DNA from: Neptunomonas marina
Lineage (GTDB): Bacteria > Pseudomonadota > Gammaproteobacteria > Pseudomonadales > Balneatricaceae
Direction: 5' to 3'
Assembly: GCF_004005935.1 (NCBI RefSeq)
Contig: NZ_SACQ01000006.1
Location: forward strand, 203,085-267,084
Length of the DNA stretch: 64,000 bases
Shown piece by piece: positions 9,509-17,499 of this stretch. The notes below the pieces were generated by a model, which was given only the letters and a program-made list of their open reading frames with translations, was not told where the DNA came from and made no database searches. The translations under genes were made by a program, and so were the position numbers. How positions within the stretch are numbered: the stretch's first letter is position 1; every line of letters begins with the position of its first letter.

Positions 9509-10738
9509 TTAGCAAGCGCTGCGGCTCTCTGTTTGATTCGAAAGCTTAAAGAGGGGGCGGAACCACGTTCCAATGATATTGCCGATAAACGCTGCTACTA
9601 GCCACAGCCAGCCATGCAAACTACCGGAAACAATACCGCCGAAGTAAGCGCCAATATTGCAGCCAAACGAGATCGTTGCACCATATCCCAACAGTAAACC
9701 ACCCAGCACAGCAGCGATCCAGTTTTGCCAAGGCATCCGCCACTGCAGTAAAAGCTTGCCCGCCAGCGCAGCAGCTAGCAGTGCTCCCAAAATGACACCA
9801 ACATTCATGAGCGTGGCGGCATCGGTTGTCAGTGGTTCTAGTAGGGCATCTTCACGGCCGGGTTGGAGCCAATATGTCCAAAAATCGAGTTCTAGATCCA
9901 TGCCGAAAGTTTCTGCAAGCTTTGCGCCCCATAATGGGTAAGCAATGGCGACGGCCCACGGGCGGCCAATCATGGCGAGCGTGGCAAAGTTCAGCAACGC
10001 CAGTGCGACTGCGCCCCAAATAAAAGGCCATGGGCCGCTGAGCAGGCGCTTGGGTAGGGTGAGCGTACCGTCGGCTTGATCGCGTTCAACGTAACCGTGG
10101 CGGCGTTTTTCGAACCAAACCGTGAGTGCGGCAATGGCGGCGAACACCGCCAAGTTAGCGATGATGGCCATCGGTACACCAAGGCTTTGAATTGTGGATA
10201 CAGGGGCGAGCTGCGGCAACGAGGTCCACCACTCGTAGTCTTTTGTGGCCCAAAGGCCTCCCGCTGCAAACCCCAGCATGCTTGGAATCGCTCTAAGTTG
10301 GCCACCACCAGCGTGATAGAGGTTGCCAGATGCACAGCCGTTACCTAACTGCATACCAATGCCGAAGATAAAGGCTCCGCAGATAATCGACCAGCCTAAC
10401 GGGCGATTGAAGCCGTTGACCGCTGTGCCAAACAGCTCCCCAGCACCCAGTGCAGGAAAGAACAGACAAACCGCCACTGCAAGCATCAACATCTGCGCGC
10501 GCAAGCCTTTGCCTTTACCGTGCAGGATGAAGCTGCGCCACGCAGTCGTGAAACCAAAAGCTGCGTGGTAAAGCGTTAAGCCAAGAGCTGCGCCTAATGC
10601 AAGGAGAGTGGCCTCAAACCAAGACTCCTGATTGGCTAACCACAAAAATGCACCGCTGCAGAGCAATACAACAAAAAATAGAGTCTTACGTCCTGTGATT
10701 TGCGCATCCATTGCCGGAGAGGTTGAAGAGGAGTTCAT
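9509..10738 (-). CDS. YeeE/YedE family sulfur (thiosulfate-type) transporter
   Basis: A 409-residue polytopic membrane protein with about ten predicted helices and two repeated halves. Each half has the Cys motif typical of the family: GNGCASGN around C135 and SFGCNIGAYFGG around C360. In characterised YeeE/TsuA proteins these buried cysteines relay thiosulfate through the membrane. That this one carries thiosulfate or another sulfur species is inference from the family. The ATG at 10738 has only a weak upstream GAG. It lies 25 bases upstream of the RDD gene on the same strand, and I see no terminator between them, so they could share a transcript. No sulfurtransferase gene is adjacent. Confidence 0.85.
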   Translation of the reverse strand: MNSSSTSPAMDAQITGRKTLFFVVLLCSGAFLWLANQESWFEATLLALGAALGLTLYHAAFGFTTAWRSFILHGKGKGLRAQMLMLAVAVCLFFPALGAGELFGTAVNGFNRPLGWSIICGAFIFGIGMQLGNGCASGNLYHAGGGQLRAIPSMLGFAAGGLWATKDYEWWTSLPQLAPVSTIQSLGVPMAIIANLAVFAAIAALTVWFEKRRHGYVERDQADGTLTLPKRLLSGPWPFIWGAVALALLNFATLAMIGRPWAVAIAYPLWGAKLAETFGMDLELDFWTYWLQPGREDALLEPLTTDAATLMNVGVILGALLAAALAGKLLLQWRMPWQNWIAAVLGGLLLGYGATISFGCNIGAYFGGIVSGSLHGWLWLVAAFIGNIIGTWFRPLFKLSNQTESRSAC

Positions 10739-10853
10739 CGCGTACTCATTAGCCTAGTGTGTCAAAAAGCAGGCTAATATATCACCAGTTGGAGGCGATT
10801 ATAAGAAAGGTGCTCAATAAGTAGCCGCCCCGAGCGGAGCGGCGAGTGTGCGC

Positions 10854-11660
10854 TTACTTAAACGGTTTTACGTAAACGTCTTTGTACTCTTCTGCTAGCG
10901 ACTTTGCTTCAGCCATCTGGTTGGCTTCAAGCTTCATTAGCAAACGGCTCTCGATGGACGCAGCAGTGCCGTTACCTAATGCTGCTGCGTTGTGCATCCA
11001 CGCATAGGCGATGATATCGGAATCGTGACTGCTATCTTGGCCGTAGCCATTGGAGTAAAGCGTACCGAGGTAGAACATCGCATCGGTATGACCTTGGCGT
11101 GCAGCAACACGATACCAGTGCTCAGCTTCTTCAAAGCTTTGCTCAGTGCCTGTGCCAAAGTTATAGCTACGGCCTAAGTTATGCTGTGCAGAAACAAGGC
11201 CTTGATCTGCTGCGGCTTTGTAGAGATTAAACGCTGCAGCGCCATCACGCGGTGTGCCGTAGCCAAATTCGTACATCTCACCCGCGCGGTTCTGTGCTGA
11301 TGCATCGCCCGCCTCAACTTTAGGCATCAGAGCTTCAAGCTCAACTTTATAGGCTTTGTTTTTCAGCTTGCGCAGGCTGTTTACGCTGCCAATATGGCCT
11401 TGGCGTGCGCCCTGATTGTAGAGTGATTTCGCTTTCTCGATATCTTGGTTAACACCCAAGCCACCCTCGTAAAGTTGACCCAGTAGATTGGTGGCATCTG
11501 GGTTGCCTTCTTTAGCAAGCGGTGTCACTTCTTTTAGAACAGCCGCATAGTCTTGGCTTTCGAATGCTGCTTGAGCTGCAACAACACTCGCAGCTGACAC
11601 AGGCATGGCCTGTAAACTTAATACCAGGCTAGCAGTAGCCAGAATCAATTTTTTGCTCAT
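10854..11660 (-). CDS. Secreted Sel1-like repeat (TPR-type) protein
   Basis: The 268-residue protein starts with a clear Sec signal peptide (about 1-23, ending VSAASVV), so it is probably periplasmic. At least four Sel1 repeats follow, with the usual A..LG.LY..G.G....-A..WY..AA..G pattern: GNPDATNLLGQLYEGG near 52-67, then repeats near 125-150, 160-185 and 195-220. Sel1 repeats are helical scaffolds for protein contacts, and the partner is unknown. A C-terminal LAEEYKDVYVKPFK segment ends the protein. Its upstream region holds an unusual palindrome with a TATAAT in the loop (11695-11717). Confidence 0.82.
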   Translation of the reverse strand: MSKKLILATASLVLSLQAMPVSAASVVAAQAAFESQDYAAVLKEVTPLAKEGNPDATNLLGQLYEGGLGVNQDIEKAKSLYNQGARQGHIGSVNSLRKLKNKAYKVELEALMPKVEAGDASAQNRAGEMYEFGYGTPRDGAAAFNLYKAAADQGLVSAQHNLGRSYNFGTGTEQSFEEAEHWYRVAARQGHTDAMFYLGTLYSNGYGQDSSHDSDIIAYAWMHNAAALGNGTAASIESRLLMKLEANQMAEAKSLAEEYKDVYVKPFK

Positions 11661-11694
11661 TTCAGGATATACCCCAACGGTTGGCGGGACAAAA

Positions 11695-11717
11695 GAGCGC
11701 CTATTATACAGGCGCTC
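11695..11717 (-). promoter_or_regulatory. Palindrome enclosing a -10-like box upstream of the Sel1-repeat gene
   Basis: A perfect 8-bp inverted repeat (GAGCGCCT at 11695-11702, AGGCGCTC at 11710-11717) surrounds 7 bases that read GTATAAT on the minus strand. This places a consensus TATAAT, with an adjacent TG, about 40 bases upstream of the Sel1 gene's ATG. It may be a promoter with an operator wrapped around its -10 element, or a gloA transcript hairpin. No good -35 box is visible. Confidence 0.4.
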
Positions 11718-11840
11718 AAAGAATATACGAAACCGGAGCCAATCAGATGAGTTATTTGATTAGCTTTGTCTAATGTTGCGAAGTTTAACCAAACTGCCGG
11801 CGAACTTCAGCCCCTAAATTGCAGCAAACTTGATGTCGGT

Positions 11841-11865
11841 TAAAAAATCGCCAGCCTGTAGGCTG
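11841..11865 (-). terminator. Possible terminator after gloA
   Basis: On the minus strand a short CAGCC-TACA-GGCTG stem just after the gloA stop codon is followed by GCGA and then six T. The stem is only 5 bp and the T run is offset, so this is a weak candidate. Confidence 0.4.
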
Positions 11866-11866
11866 T

Positions 11867-12265
11867 TTAATCACCGCGCTTTGGGCTTAATAGCTCGATC
11901 ATGTAGCCATCTGGATCCTTTACGAATGCCAATATCGTCCCCGAGGTGCTGTTTTTCATCGGGCCTGCATCGCGTACAACATCGCCACCTTTAGCCTTTA
12001 TAGCCTCACACGCTTGGTAAACATCATCTACTTCAATCGCGATATGGCCATACGCGTTGCCGAGTTCGTAGCTGTCTGTGTCCCAGTTATGCGTAAGCTC
12101 CAGCGCTGTATGGTTTGCTTCATCGCCGTAACCGAGAAACGCTAAGGTGAACTTTCCTTCTGGGTAATCTTTGCGGCGTAGTAACTTCATACCCAAAATT
12201 TCAGTGTAAAAGTTGATCGATTTCTCCAGATCAACAACACGAAGCATAGTGTGTAGCAGGCGCAT
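11867..12265 (-). CDS. gloA: Lactoylglutathione lyase (glyoxalase I)
   Basis: Converts the methylglyoxal-glutathione hemithioacetal to S-lactoylglutathione, the first step of methylglyoxal detoxification. The 132-residue sequence matches the short, nickel-type bacterial enzyme nearly end to end. The metal ligands H5, E56 and H74 are at the family positions, and E124 corresponds to E122 of E. coli. The sequence opens with [10 protein letters not shown] and includes the [13 protein letters not shown] segment. The ATG at 12265 is the only sensible start. It stands alone, read opposite to the following phasin-like gene. Confidence 0.96.
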   Translation of the reverse strand: MRLLHTMLRVVDLEKSINFYTEILGMKLLRRKDYPEGKFTLAFLGYGDEANHTALELTHNWDTDSYELGNAYGHIAIEVDDVYQACEAIKAKGGDVVRDAGPMKNSTSGTILAFVKDPDGYMIELLSPKRGD

Positions 12266-12436
12266 AAATACTCCAATGGTTTGCTGTGCACGGTTTCAAG
12301 GTCGTTCAGCCGGCTGTGACTATAAGGTGATAGAAAAGTTCGGTGCTTACAGTAAGCTTGCTGAATAGCAGATAGAATGCTTAAGTATAACGTATATGGC
12401 TTTTTACTCGGGCTGCTTTATTCGAAGGAAGTGCTT

Positions 12437-12769
12437 ATGTTTCAAGATATGACAAAAAAAATGAATGACTCCCTAGAGCCCTTCAAAGACCTGATCAATA
12501 TTCAGACGAAAATGCTAGAAGAACTCACCCGTCAACAGATGGAGTGTACGAAATCTTGCATCGAAGCGACCATCCAGCAAACAAAAGAGTTACAGAAGTG
12601 TGAATCGCCGAATGATCTTATGACACTGCAGCAGGCGTACGCGAAAGAGCTGGAAGAAACGCTGAAAAGTGCCAGCTCGCGTAACATGCAGGCGCTAGAA
12701 GAGGCGCGCGCGGAGATCGAGCAGATCACGAAGGATGTCTTTAATCCGTTTGCAGATAACAATCGTTAA
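12437..12769 (+). CDS. Phasin-like helical protein
   Basis: A 110-residue, almost wholly helical and charged protein without signal peptide or membrane segment. The composition and pattern (FQDMTKKMNDSLEPFKDLINIQTKMLEELTRQQ, then amphipathic helices ending ITKDVFNPF) resemble phasin-family proteins that coat polyhydroxyalkanoate granules. The frame extends 20 codons upstream, but AGGAAG 6 bases before the ATG at 12437 decides the start. No PHA synthase gene is nearby, so the role in granules is a family-level guess. It has its own terminator and looks monocistronic. Confidence 0.68.
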   Translation: MFQDMTKKMNDSLEPFKDLINIQTKMLEELTRQQMECTKSCIEATIQQTKELQKCESPNDLMTLQQAYAKELEETLKSASSRNMQALEEARAEIEQITKDVFNPFADNNR

Positions 12770-12787
12770 ACGCAGATGAGCTTTTAC

Positions 12788-12813
12788 AAAAGCAGCGTTG
12801 GCTGCTTTTTTTA
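12788..12813 (+). terminator. Rho-independent terminator after the phasin-like gene
   Basis: Stem AAAAGCAGC (12788-12796) and GCTGCTTTT (12801-12809) with a GTTG loop, running into T-rich sequence to 12812. Confidence 0.85.
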
Positions 12814-12853
12814 TCGCTAATTTTCTCCTATTCCCAGCAATTTGAACGGCATC

Positions 12854-13369
12854 ATGACGAAACTTATTGGTATTATTTATGGCTCGACGACTGGCAACAC
12901 ACAGGCTGTCGCTGAGCAGTTGGCAGCTGCTTTTGGCGAGCAAGCGTGCTTGCACGACATAATGGAGCAGGGCTTTGAGGGTATTTCGGCATATGATGTT
13001 TGCCTGTTCGGTATACCCACATGGGATTTTGGCGAGCTGCAGGAAGATTGGGCGGATCTGTGGCCCGAGCTCAATGCACTGCATTTAAAAGGCAAACCCT
13101 GTGCGCTGTTCGGTTTGGGTGATCAAATTGGCTACGGAGAGTGGTTTTTGGATGCCATGGGCTTACTGTATGCTGAGCTTGTTAAAGGCGAAGCTCAGTT
13201 AGGAGGGCTTTGGCCGGTGGAAGGGTACCGGTTTGAAGCATCAAAAGCGCTAACAGCAGATGGTAGCCAGTTTGTTGGTCTCGCGCTTGACGAGGATAGC
13301 CAAAGTGCAGATACACCTGAACGGATCGAGCAATGGGTAGCACAGTTGCGGGGTGAGTTCAGTTTGTAA
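12854..13369 (+). CDS. Flavodoxin (long-chain)
   Basis: Small FMN-binding electron carrier. The 171-residue sequence starts MTKLIGIIYGSTTGNTQAVA, where the STTGNT loop binds the FMN phosphate. It also has GIPTWDFGELQEDW, which supplies the aromatic contact to the isoalloxazine, and ALFGLGDQIGYGEWFLDAMG. The 20-residue insertion near 120-140 marks it as long-chain, of FldA/FldB type; I cannot tell which. The frame extends to a TTG at 12842, but the ATG at 12854 gives the usual N-terminus. No Shine-Dalgarno is obvious. It is the only flavodoxin in the window and could donate electrons to radical or reductive enzymes such as RlmN. Confidence 0.9.
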   Translation: MTKLIGIIYGSTTGNTQAVAEQLAAAFGEQACLHDIMEQGFEGISAYDVCLFGIPTWDFGELQEDWADLWPELNALHLKGKPCALFGLGDQIGYGEWFLDAMGLLYAELVKGEAQLGGLWPVEGYRFEASKALTADGSQFVGLALDEDSQSADTPERIEQWVAQLRGEFSL

Positions 13370-13434
13370 TATGGTCATGTTATTATTAATTAGAATAATC
13401 TAATATTTAAACCCAAGACAAGGAAAGAACCATC

Positions 13435-13881
13435 ATGAAGAAGCATCTTATGACTGCGATTGCGGCGGCCGCGATCACAATGAGTGCGACTGCAGGTGCT
13501 GTAGACGCAGATAAAGCAATTGAGTACCGCCAAGGCGTTTTCAATGCGATGAAATGGCATTTTGGTCCTATGGTGGGCATGATCAAAGGCAAGATCGATT
13601 ACGATGCTGCGGACTTTGAGCGCCGTGCTAAATTGATCGCTGCGCTAGCGCAAATGCCACAGGAAGGTTTCGCAGAAGGGACTGATGCAGGTGATACCGA
13701 TGCAAAAGAGGAAATTTGGGAAAACAAAGAAAAGTTCGACCAAGGCATGAAAATGATGGTAGAAAAATCTGCTGCACTTGCTGAAGTTGCAAAAAGCGGT
13801 GATATGGCGAAAATTAAGCCAGCTTTCGGTGCGCTCGGTAAAACATGTAAAGGCTGCCACGATAACTTCCGTGAAGAGTAA
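13435..13881 (+). CDS. Cytochrome c' (class II c-type cytochrome)
   Basis: A 148-residue exported haem protein. A signal peptide covers about 1-22 (ending SATAGA). The mature part is a four-helix bundle with the haem attachment motif CKGCH at residues 138-142 near the C-terminus, the hallmark of class II cytochromes. Cytochrome c' proteins bind NO and CO in the periplasm and can protect against nitrosative stress. AGGAAAG upstream of the ATG at 13435 gives a good ribosome site, and the upstream region is AT-rich. It converges on a cytochrome b561 gene across a shared terminator; the two may be partners, but this is inference. Confidence 0.93.
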   Translation: MKKHLMTAIAAAAITMSATAGAVDADKAIEYRQGVFNAMKWHFGPMVGMIKGKIDYDAADFERRAKLIAALAQMPQEGFAEGTDAGDTDAKEEIWENKEKFDQGMKMMVEKSAALAEVAKSGDMAKIKPAFGALGKTCKGCHDNFREE

Positions 13882-13893
13882 TCACACTGCTTA

Positions 13894-13922
13894 AAAAAAG
13901 CTCGGCATTGCCGAGCTTTTTT
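13894..13922. terminator. Bidirectional terminator between cytochrome c' and cytochrome b561 genes
   Basis: Stem AAAAAAGCTCGGC (13894-13906) and GCCGAGCTTTTTT (13910-13922) with a 3-nt loop. T runs appear on both strands, and the hairpin sits exactly between two converging genes. Confidence 0.92.
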
Positions 13923-13935
13923 GTATCTACTGCTT

Positions 13936-14607
13936 TTAAAGCAAATTGACGACGGCCCATATAGTAGCAGCGGCTACGGCAGCAATGACGATGGCTCGTA
14001 GTAGAGGGAGTGTGCTTGCTGTTGTGCCTAACGGGGCTATCTTCTTACCGGTTACCATAGCAGGGACGATCGGGTCTTTTTTCACGACCGCATGATAAAC
14101 CACGGCTAAGACGTGCAGTGCGACAGCTGCCAAGATAAAGTCGAAGGTCTGTTTATGGATGCTAGAGAGTGTGGAGACCATATCGCTACTGACCAGATGG
14201 ACCAGTGGCCCGTCCGTAAAAATATCGTCACTGGTGAATAAGCCGGTCACTCCTTGGGTGGCCACTAACAGCAGTAATGCAATCACCATCCAGCCGCCTA
14301 ATGGATTATGGCCCACAAAGTGGGGCTCTTTCCCTTTGCTAAAGGCGAGCGCGTAGCGCAGTGTTGCTTTGGGTGAACGAATAAACTCTTTAAAGCGTGC
14401 ATAATGGGAGCCCACCAGACCCCAAAGTATGCGATAGGTGACTAATCCGAGTACGGTATAGCCGATATACATATGCCAGGTCATATCGCCGCCCTCTTCA
14501 CCGGAGTACCACAGATAACCGATAGCAGCGACCAGTGCCCAGTGGAATAACCGGATAGAAAGGTCCCAGACCTGAATGCGGGTAGTGGGTTCGACTTGTT
14601 GCGTCAT
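13936..14607 (-). CDS. Cytochrome b561 family membrane protein
   Basis: A 223-residue inner-membrane di-haem cytochrome with four predicted helices. Candidate haem ligands are the His of FHWALVAAIGY, the His of TWHMYIGY, and the His residues of HKQTFDFILAAVALHVLAVVYHAVVKK, the family's usual arrangement. Such proteins pass electrons from the quinone pool to periplasmic haem proteins. The frame is open further upstream, but I chose the ATG at 14607, which gives MTQQVEP. It has GGAG nearby and lies 2 bases after the nhaD stop codon, so the two genes are co-transcribed and probably translationally coupled. It is convergent with cytochrome c'. Confidence 0.87.
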   Translation of the reverse strand: MTQQVEPTTRIQVWDLSIRLFHWALVAAIGYLWYSGEEGGDMTWHMYIGYTVLGLVTYRILWGLVGSHYARFKEFIRSPKATLRYALAFSKGKEPHFVGHNPLGGWMVIALLLLVATQGVTGLFTSDDIFTDGPLVHLVSSDMVSTLSSIHKQTFDFILAAVALHVLAVVYHAVVKKDPIVPAMVTGKKIAPLGTTASTLPLLRAIVIAAVAAATIWAVVNLL

Positions 14608-14609
14608 GT

Positions 14610-16076
14610 TTACACTCCATTGATCCCAAGGTGGGTCAGAATACCTGCAGCGTAGCCGAGCGCGATGGCCCAGCTCCACCTCAGGTGGCTATAAAACGTA
14701 TAGGTGCCCTGTGCTTGTCCCATCAGGGCGATGCCAGCTGCGGAGCCGATCGATAACAATGACCCACCCACTCCGGCTGTCAGCGTGACGAGCAGCCAAG
14801 CGTTAGTGCTCATGGAAGGCTCCATCGTGAGCACCGCAAACATCACGGGGATATTATCAACCAAAGAGGAGAGGATCCCTACCAAGATATTGGCCCAAAT
14901 CACACCGAGGTTGCCATAGAGTTGCTCAGACAATAGCGTGAGATAACCCAGTGTTGAGAGGCCACCAACGCACATGACGACGCCATAGAAAAACATCAAC
15001 GTATCCCATGAAGAGCGCTCTACCACACGGAAGATATCAAAACGGCGTATCACATCGGTATGGTCACCCCGATAACTACCCTCCGTTGGCAATTCGCTGC
15101 CAGGGTGCTTCGTGGCCGGATGGCTCTCATGACGGCATAGGTAAAAGATGTAGATCTTTAACACCCCAAGCCCTGTCATCATGCCCAACACAGGCGGCAG
15201 GTGAAGATAGCTATGTGAGCTTACCGCCAATGCGATAGTCGCCGCGAAAAGCCCAATCGTAACAAGCCCACCGGGTTTCAATACCGAGTGCTCGCTGTTA
15301 TCACATGAACCGGGCGCTGCGGTTATGCCCCAAGACATGATGGCAGCGGGCACCAACCAATTGATCAGAGAAGGCAGGAACAGGGCAAAGAAATCACCGA
15401 ACTGTACCATCCCTTTCTGCCACACCATCAAGGTAGTGATATCCCCAAAAGGACTAAACGCACCACCCGCATTGGCAGCGATGACAACATTGATACACCC
15501 CACCGTGACAAACTGGGTGTAGCCGTTGCCGACGGCCATTACCACCGCGCCCATCAGTAGGGCGGTAGACAAATTATCTGCGATGGGTGAAAGCGCGAAA
15601 GCCAATCCACCGGTGATCCAATAGATTTGACGTAATGAAAACTGCTTTTGTATTAACCAGTTACGCAGTGCGGCGAATACCTGTCGCTCCTCCATCGTGT
15701 TGATAAATGTCATCGCGGCGAGCAAGAAAAAGAACAGCTCGGCGTACTCTAAAATATTATGACGTAACGCCTCTCCGGCGGTGTGGTGGTCACCCTGTGC
15801 TATGTAAGCAAGCCCGACGAGTAACCAGATGAGGCCCGCTGCCACAATAATTGGCTTGGACTTGCGTAGTTGGGTGACCTCTTCGCCCAGTACCAATACA
15901 TACCCGATGCAAAACACACCAACCGCCAGATAGCCATATAGGCTGGTGGTTAAGTCAACAGGGCTTGCTGGCGAGCCGCTGGTAAAACCGAATGCCCAGC
16001 TTGCAGTACCGAGCAAAACAAGACAAAACAGGCCGTTTTTTAACCAGAATAAGGTTTGTTGGGAAGCCAAATACAT
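14610..16076 (-). CDS. nhaD: Na+/H+ antiporter NhaD
   Basis: A 488-residue polytopic protein with about 12-13 helices that exports sodium in exchange for protons. Family features are the NILEYAELFFFLLAAMTFINTMEER segment near residues 108-133, FALSPIADNLSTALLMGA near 160-177, and NAGGAFSPFGDITTLMVW near 203-220, where the buried acidic and polar residues of the ion-transporter superfamily sit. NhaD is common in marine and haloalkaliphilic gammaproteobacteria. The ATG at 16076 is preceded by about 250 bases of intergenic DNA shared with the divergent prfB. It is followed without a gap by a cytochrome b561 gene, an uncommon pairing. Confidence 0.92.
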   Translation of the reverse strand: MYLASQQTLFWLKNGLFCLVLLGTASWAFGFTSGSPASPVDLTTSLYGYLAVGVFCIGYVLVLGEEVTQLRKSKPIIVAAGLIWLLVGLAYIAQGDHHTAGEALRHNILEYAELFFFLLAAMTFINTMEERQVFAALRNWLIQKQFSLRQIYWITGGLAFALSPIADNLSTALLMGAVVMAVGNGYTQFVTVGCINVVIAANAGGAFSPFGDITTLMVWQKGMVQFGDFFALFLPSLINWLVPAAIMSWGITAAPGSCDNSEHSVLKPGGLVTIGLFAATIALAVSSHSYLHLPPVLGMMTGLGVLKIYIFYLCRHESHPATKHPGSELPTEGSYRGDHTDVIRRFDIFRVVERSSWDTLMFFYGVVMCVGGLSTLGYLTLLSEQLYGNLGVIWANILVGILSSLVDNIPVMFAVLTMEPSMSTNAWLLVTLTAGVGGSLLSIGSAAGIALMGQAQGTYTFYSHLRWSWAIALGYAAGILTHLGINGV

Positions 16077-16327
16077 GCGCTAGTGATGCCTTTGGGATGA
16101 GTTAACGACAATGGAGGCGGCTGCTCAATGTGAAAAGATCAACAATACACTGAGCGCCCGAAGTTGTTAATTAGCATACGCTGATTTTTGCATCGCATCA
16201 AAACACTTAAGGGCGTTGATAGTGAGTGTTCAAACGCTTTTATCGCCTTCAAATAAGGGTGCCTTAAAGAGCGCTTTTCGGTTAAAATGTGTGCCCTTTT
16301 TAATTTGCGAACAGTTGAGCGTCAGCG

Positions 16328-17422
16328 ATGGAAGTCAATCCAATCATTAACGATCTTAAAGATATCGGTGAACGAACCGAAGCTTTGTACGGCTATCTGG
16401 ATTACCCAGCTAAGAAAGAGCGCCTCGAAGAGGTTGAGCGTGAGCTGGAAGACCCGAATGTTTGGAATGATCCTGATTACGCGCAAAAGCTCGGCAAAGA
16501 GCGCTCTGCACTAGAGACCGTGGTTAAAACACTGGAAGAGCTTAAGGCCGGCGCTGTGGATGTTCGTGATCTGTTAGATATGGCAGTAGAAGAGGACGAC
16601 GAAGAGACGGTAGAGGATGTTATATCTGAAGTCAGTGCTCTGATGACTAAGCTACAAGGCTTGGAGTTCCGCCGTATGTTTGCCGGAGAGGCGGACGAGA
16701 ACAACGCGTTCTTGGATATTCAGTCTGGTTCGGGCGGTACTGAAGCCCAAGATTGGGCCAATATGGTACTGCGTATGTACCTGCGTTGGGGCGAAGAGAA
16801 AGGCTTCAAAACAGAACTCATTGAAGTGTCTGATGGTGATGTTGCAGGTATTAAGTCCGCGACGATCCGTTTTGAGGGTGAGTACGCCTTTGGTTGGCTG
16901 CGCACAGAAACCGGCGTACACCGTTTAGTGCGTAAATCGCCATTCGACTCTGGTGGCCGCCGCCACACCTCGTTCTGCTCGGTATTTGTATCGCCAGAGA
17001 TTGATGACAACGTCGAGATCGACATCAACCCTGCGGATCTGCGTATTGATGTTTACCGTGCCTCAGGTGCCGGTGGTCAGCACGTTAACCGGACTGAATC
17101 TGCGGTACGTATCACCCACGAACCATCAGGTATCGTGGTGCAGTCACAAAGCCAGCGCTCGCAGCACCAAAACAAAGATACCTGTATGAAGCAGCTACGG
17201 GCAAAACTTTACGAGATCGAGATGCTTAAGCGCAGTGAAGCGGCGCAAGAGCTTGAAGATTCAAAAGCTGATATCGGCTGGGGCAGCCAAATTCGCTCTT
17301 ACGTGCTGGATGATCAGCGCATTAAAGATCTGCGTACCAATGTGCAGACCTCCAACTGTGACAAAGTCCTTGATGGCGATCTTGATCTCTTCATCGAGGC
17401 TAGCCTAAAAGCCGGCCTGTAG
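16328..17422 (+). CDS. prfB: Peptide chain release factor 2, without programmed frameshift
   Basis: Recognises UGA and UAA stop codons and triggers peptide release. The 364-residue product carries the SPF tripeptide (KSPFDSGG) that reads stop codons, and the GGQ motif ([13 protein letters not shown]) that acts in the peptidyl-transferase centre. In most bacteria prfB has an in-frame UGA near codon 26 that must be bypassed by +1 frameshifting. Here the equivalent site reads GGC TAT CTG GAT TAC (GYLDY) and the frame is continuous from the ATG at 16328, so this autoregulation is absent. lysS follows on the same strand after a short gap, the usual order. Confidence 0.97.
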   Translation: MEVNPIINDLKDIGERTEALYGYLDYPAKKERLEEVERELEDPNVWNDPDYAQKLGKERSALETVVKTLEELKAGAVDVRDLLDMAVEEDDEETVEDVISEVSALMTKLQGLEFRRMFAGEADENNAFLDIQSGSGGTEAQDWANMVLRMYLRWGEEKGFKTELIEVSDGDVAGIKSATIRFEGEYAFGWLRTETGVHRLVRKSPFDSGGRRHTSFCSVFVSPEIDDNVEIDINPADLRIDVYRASGAGGQHVNRTESAVRITHEPSGIVVQSQSQRSQHQNKDTCMKQLRAKLYEIEMLKRSEAAQELEDSKADIGWGSQIRSYVLDDQRIKDLRTNVQTSNCDKVLDGDLDLFIEASLKAGL

Positions 17423-17499
17423 TTACGTAACTAATCACTATGCTGGGCGCTTGCGAGTGCTCAGCAAGAAATAAACCCAAGCAAAAGGTTTTTAATAAC

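Noticed and set aside
10817..10860. GC-rich imperfect hairpin after the Sel1-repeat gene
   Set aside because: It has an interrupted stem and lacks a U tract, so I could not support it as a terminator.
16204..16240. Possible FNR/Dnr box upstream of prfB and nhaD (TTGAT followed by TTCAA)
   Set aside because: Half-site spacing is wrong (18 bases in total rather than 14), so it does not fit the motif.
16287..16514. Short upstream frame overlapping prfB, considered as a zero-frame product for RF2 frameshifting
   Set aside because: The prfB frame is itself continuous from its ATG with the normal N-terminus, so no frameshift is needed. The other frame encodes nothing RF2-like.
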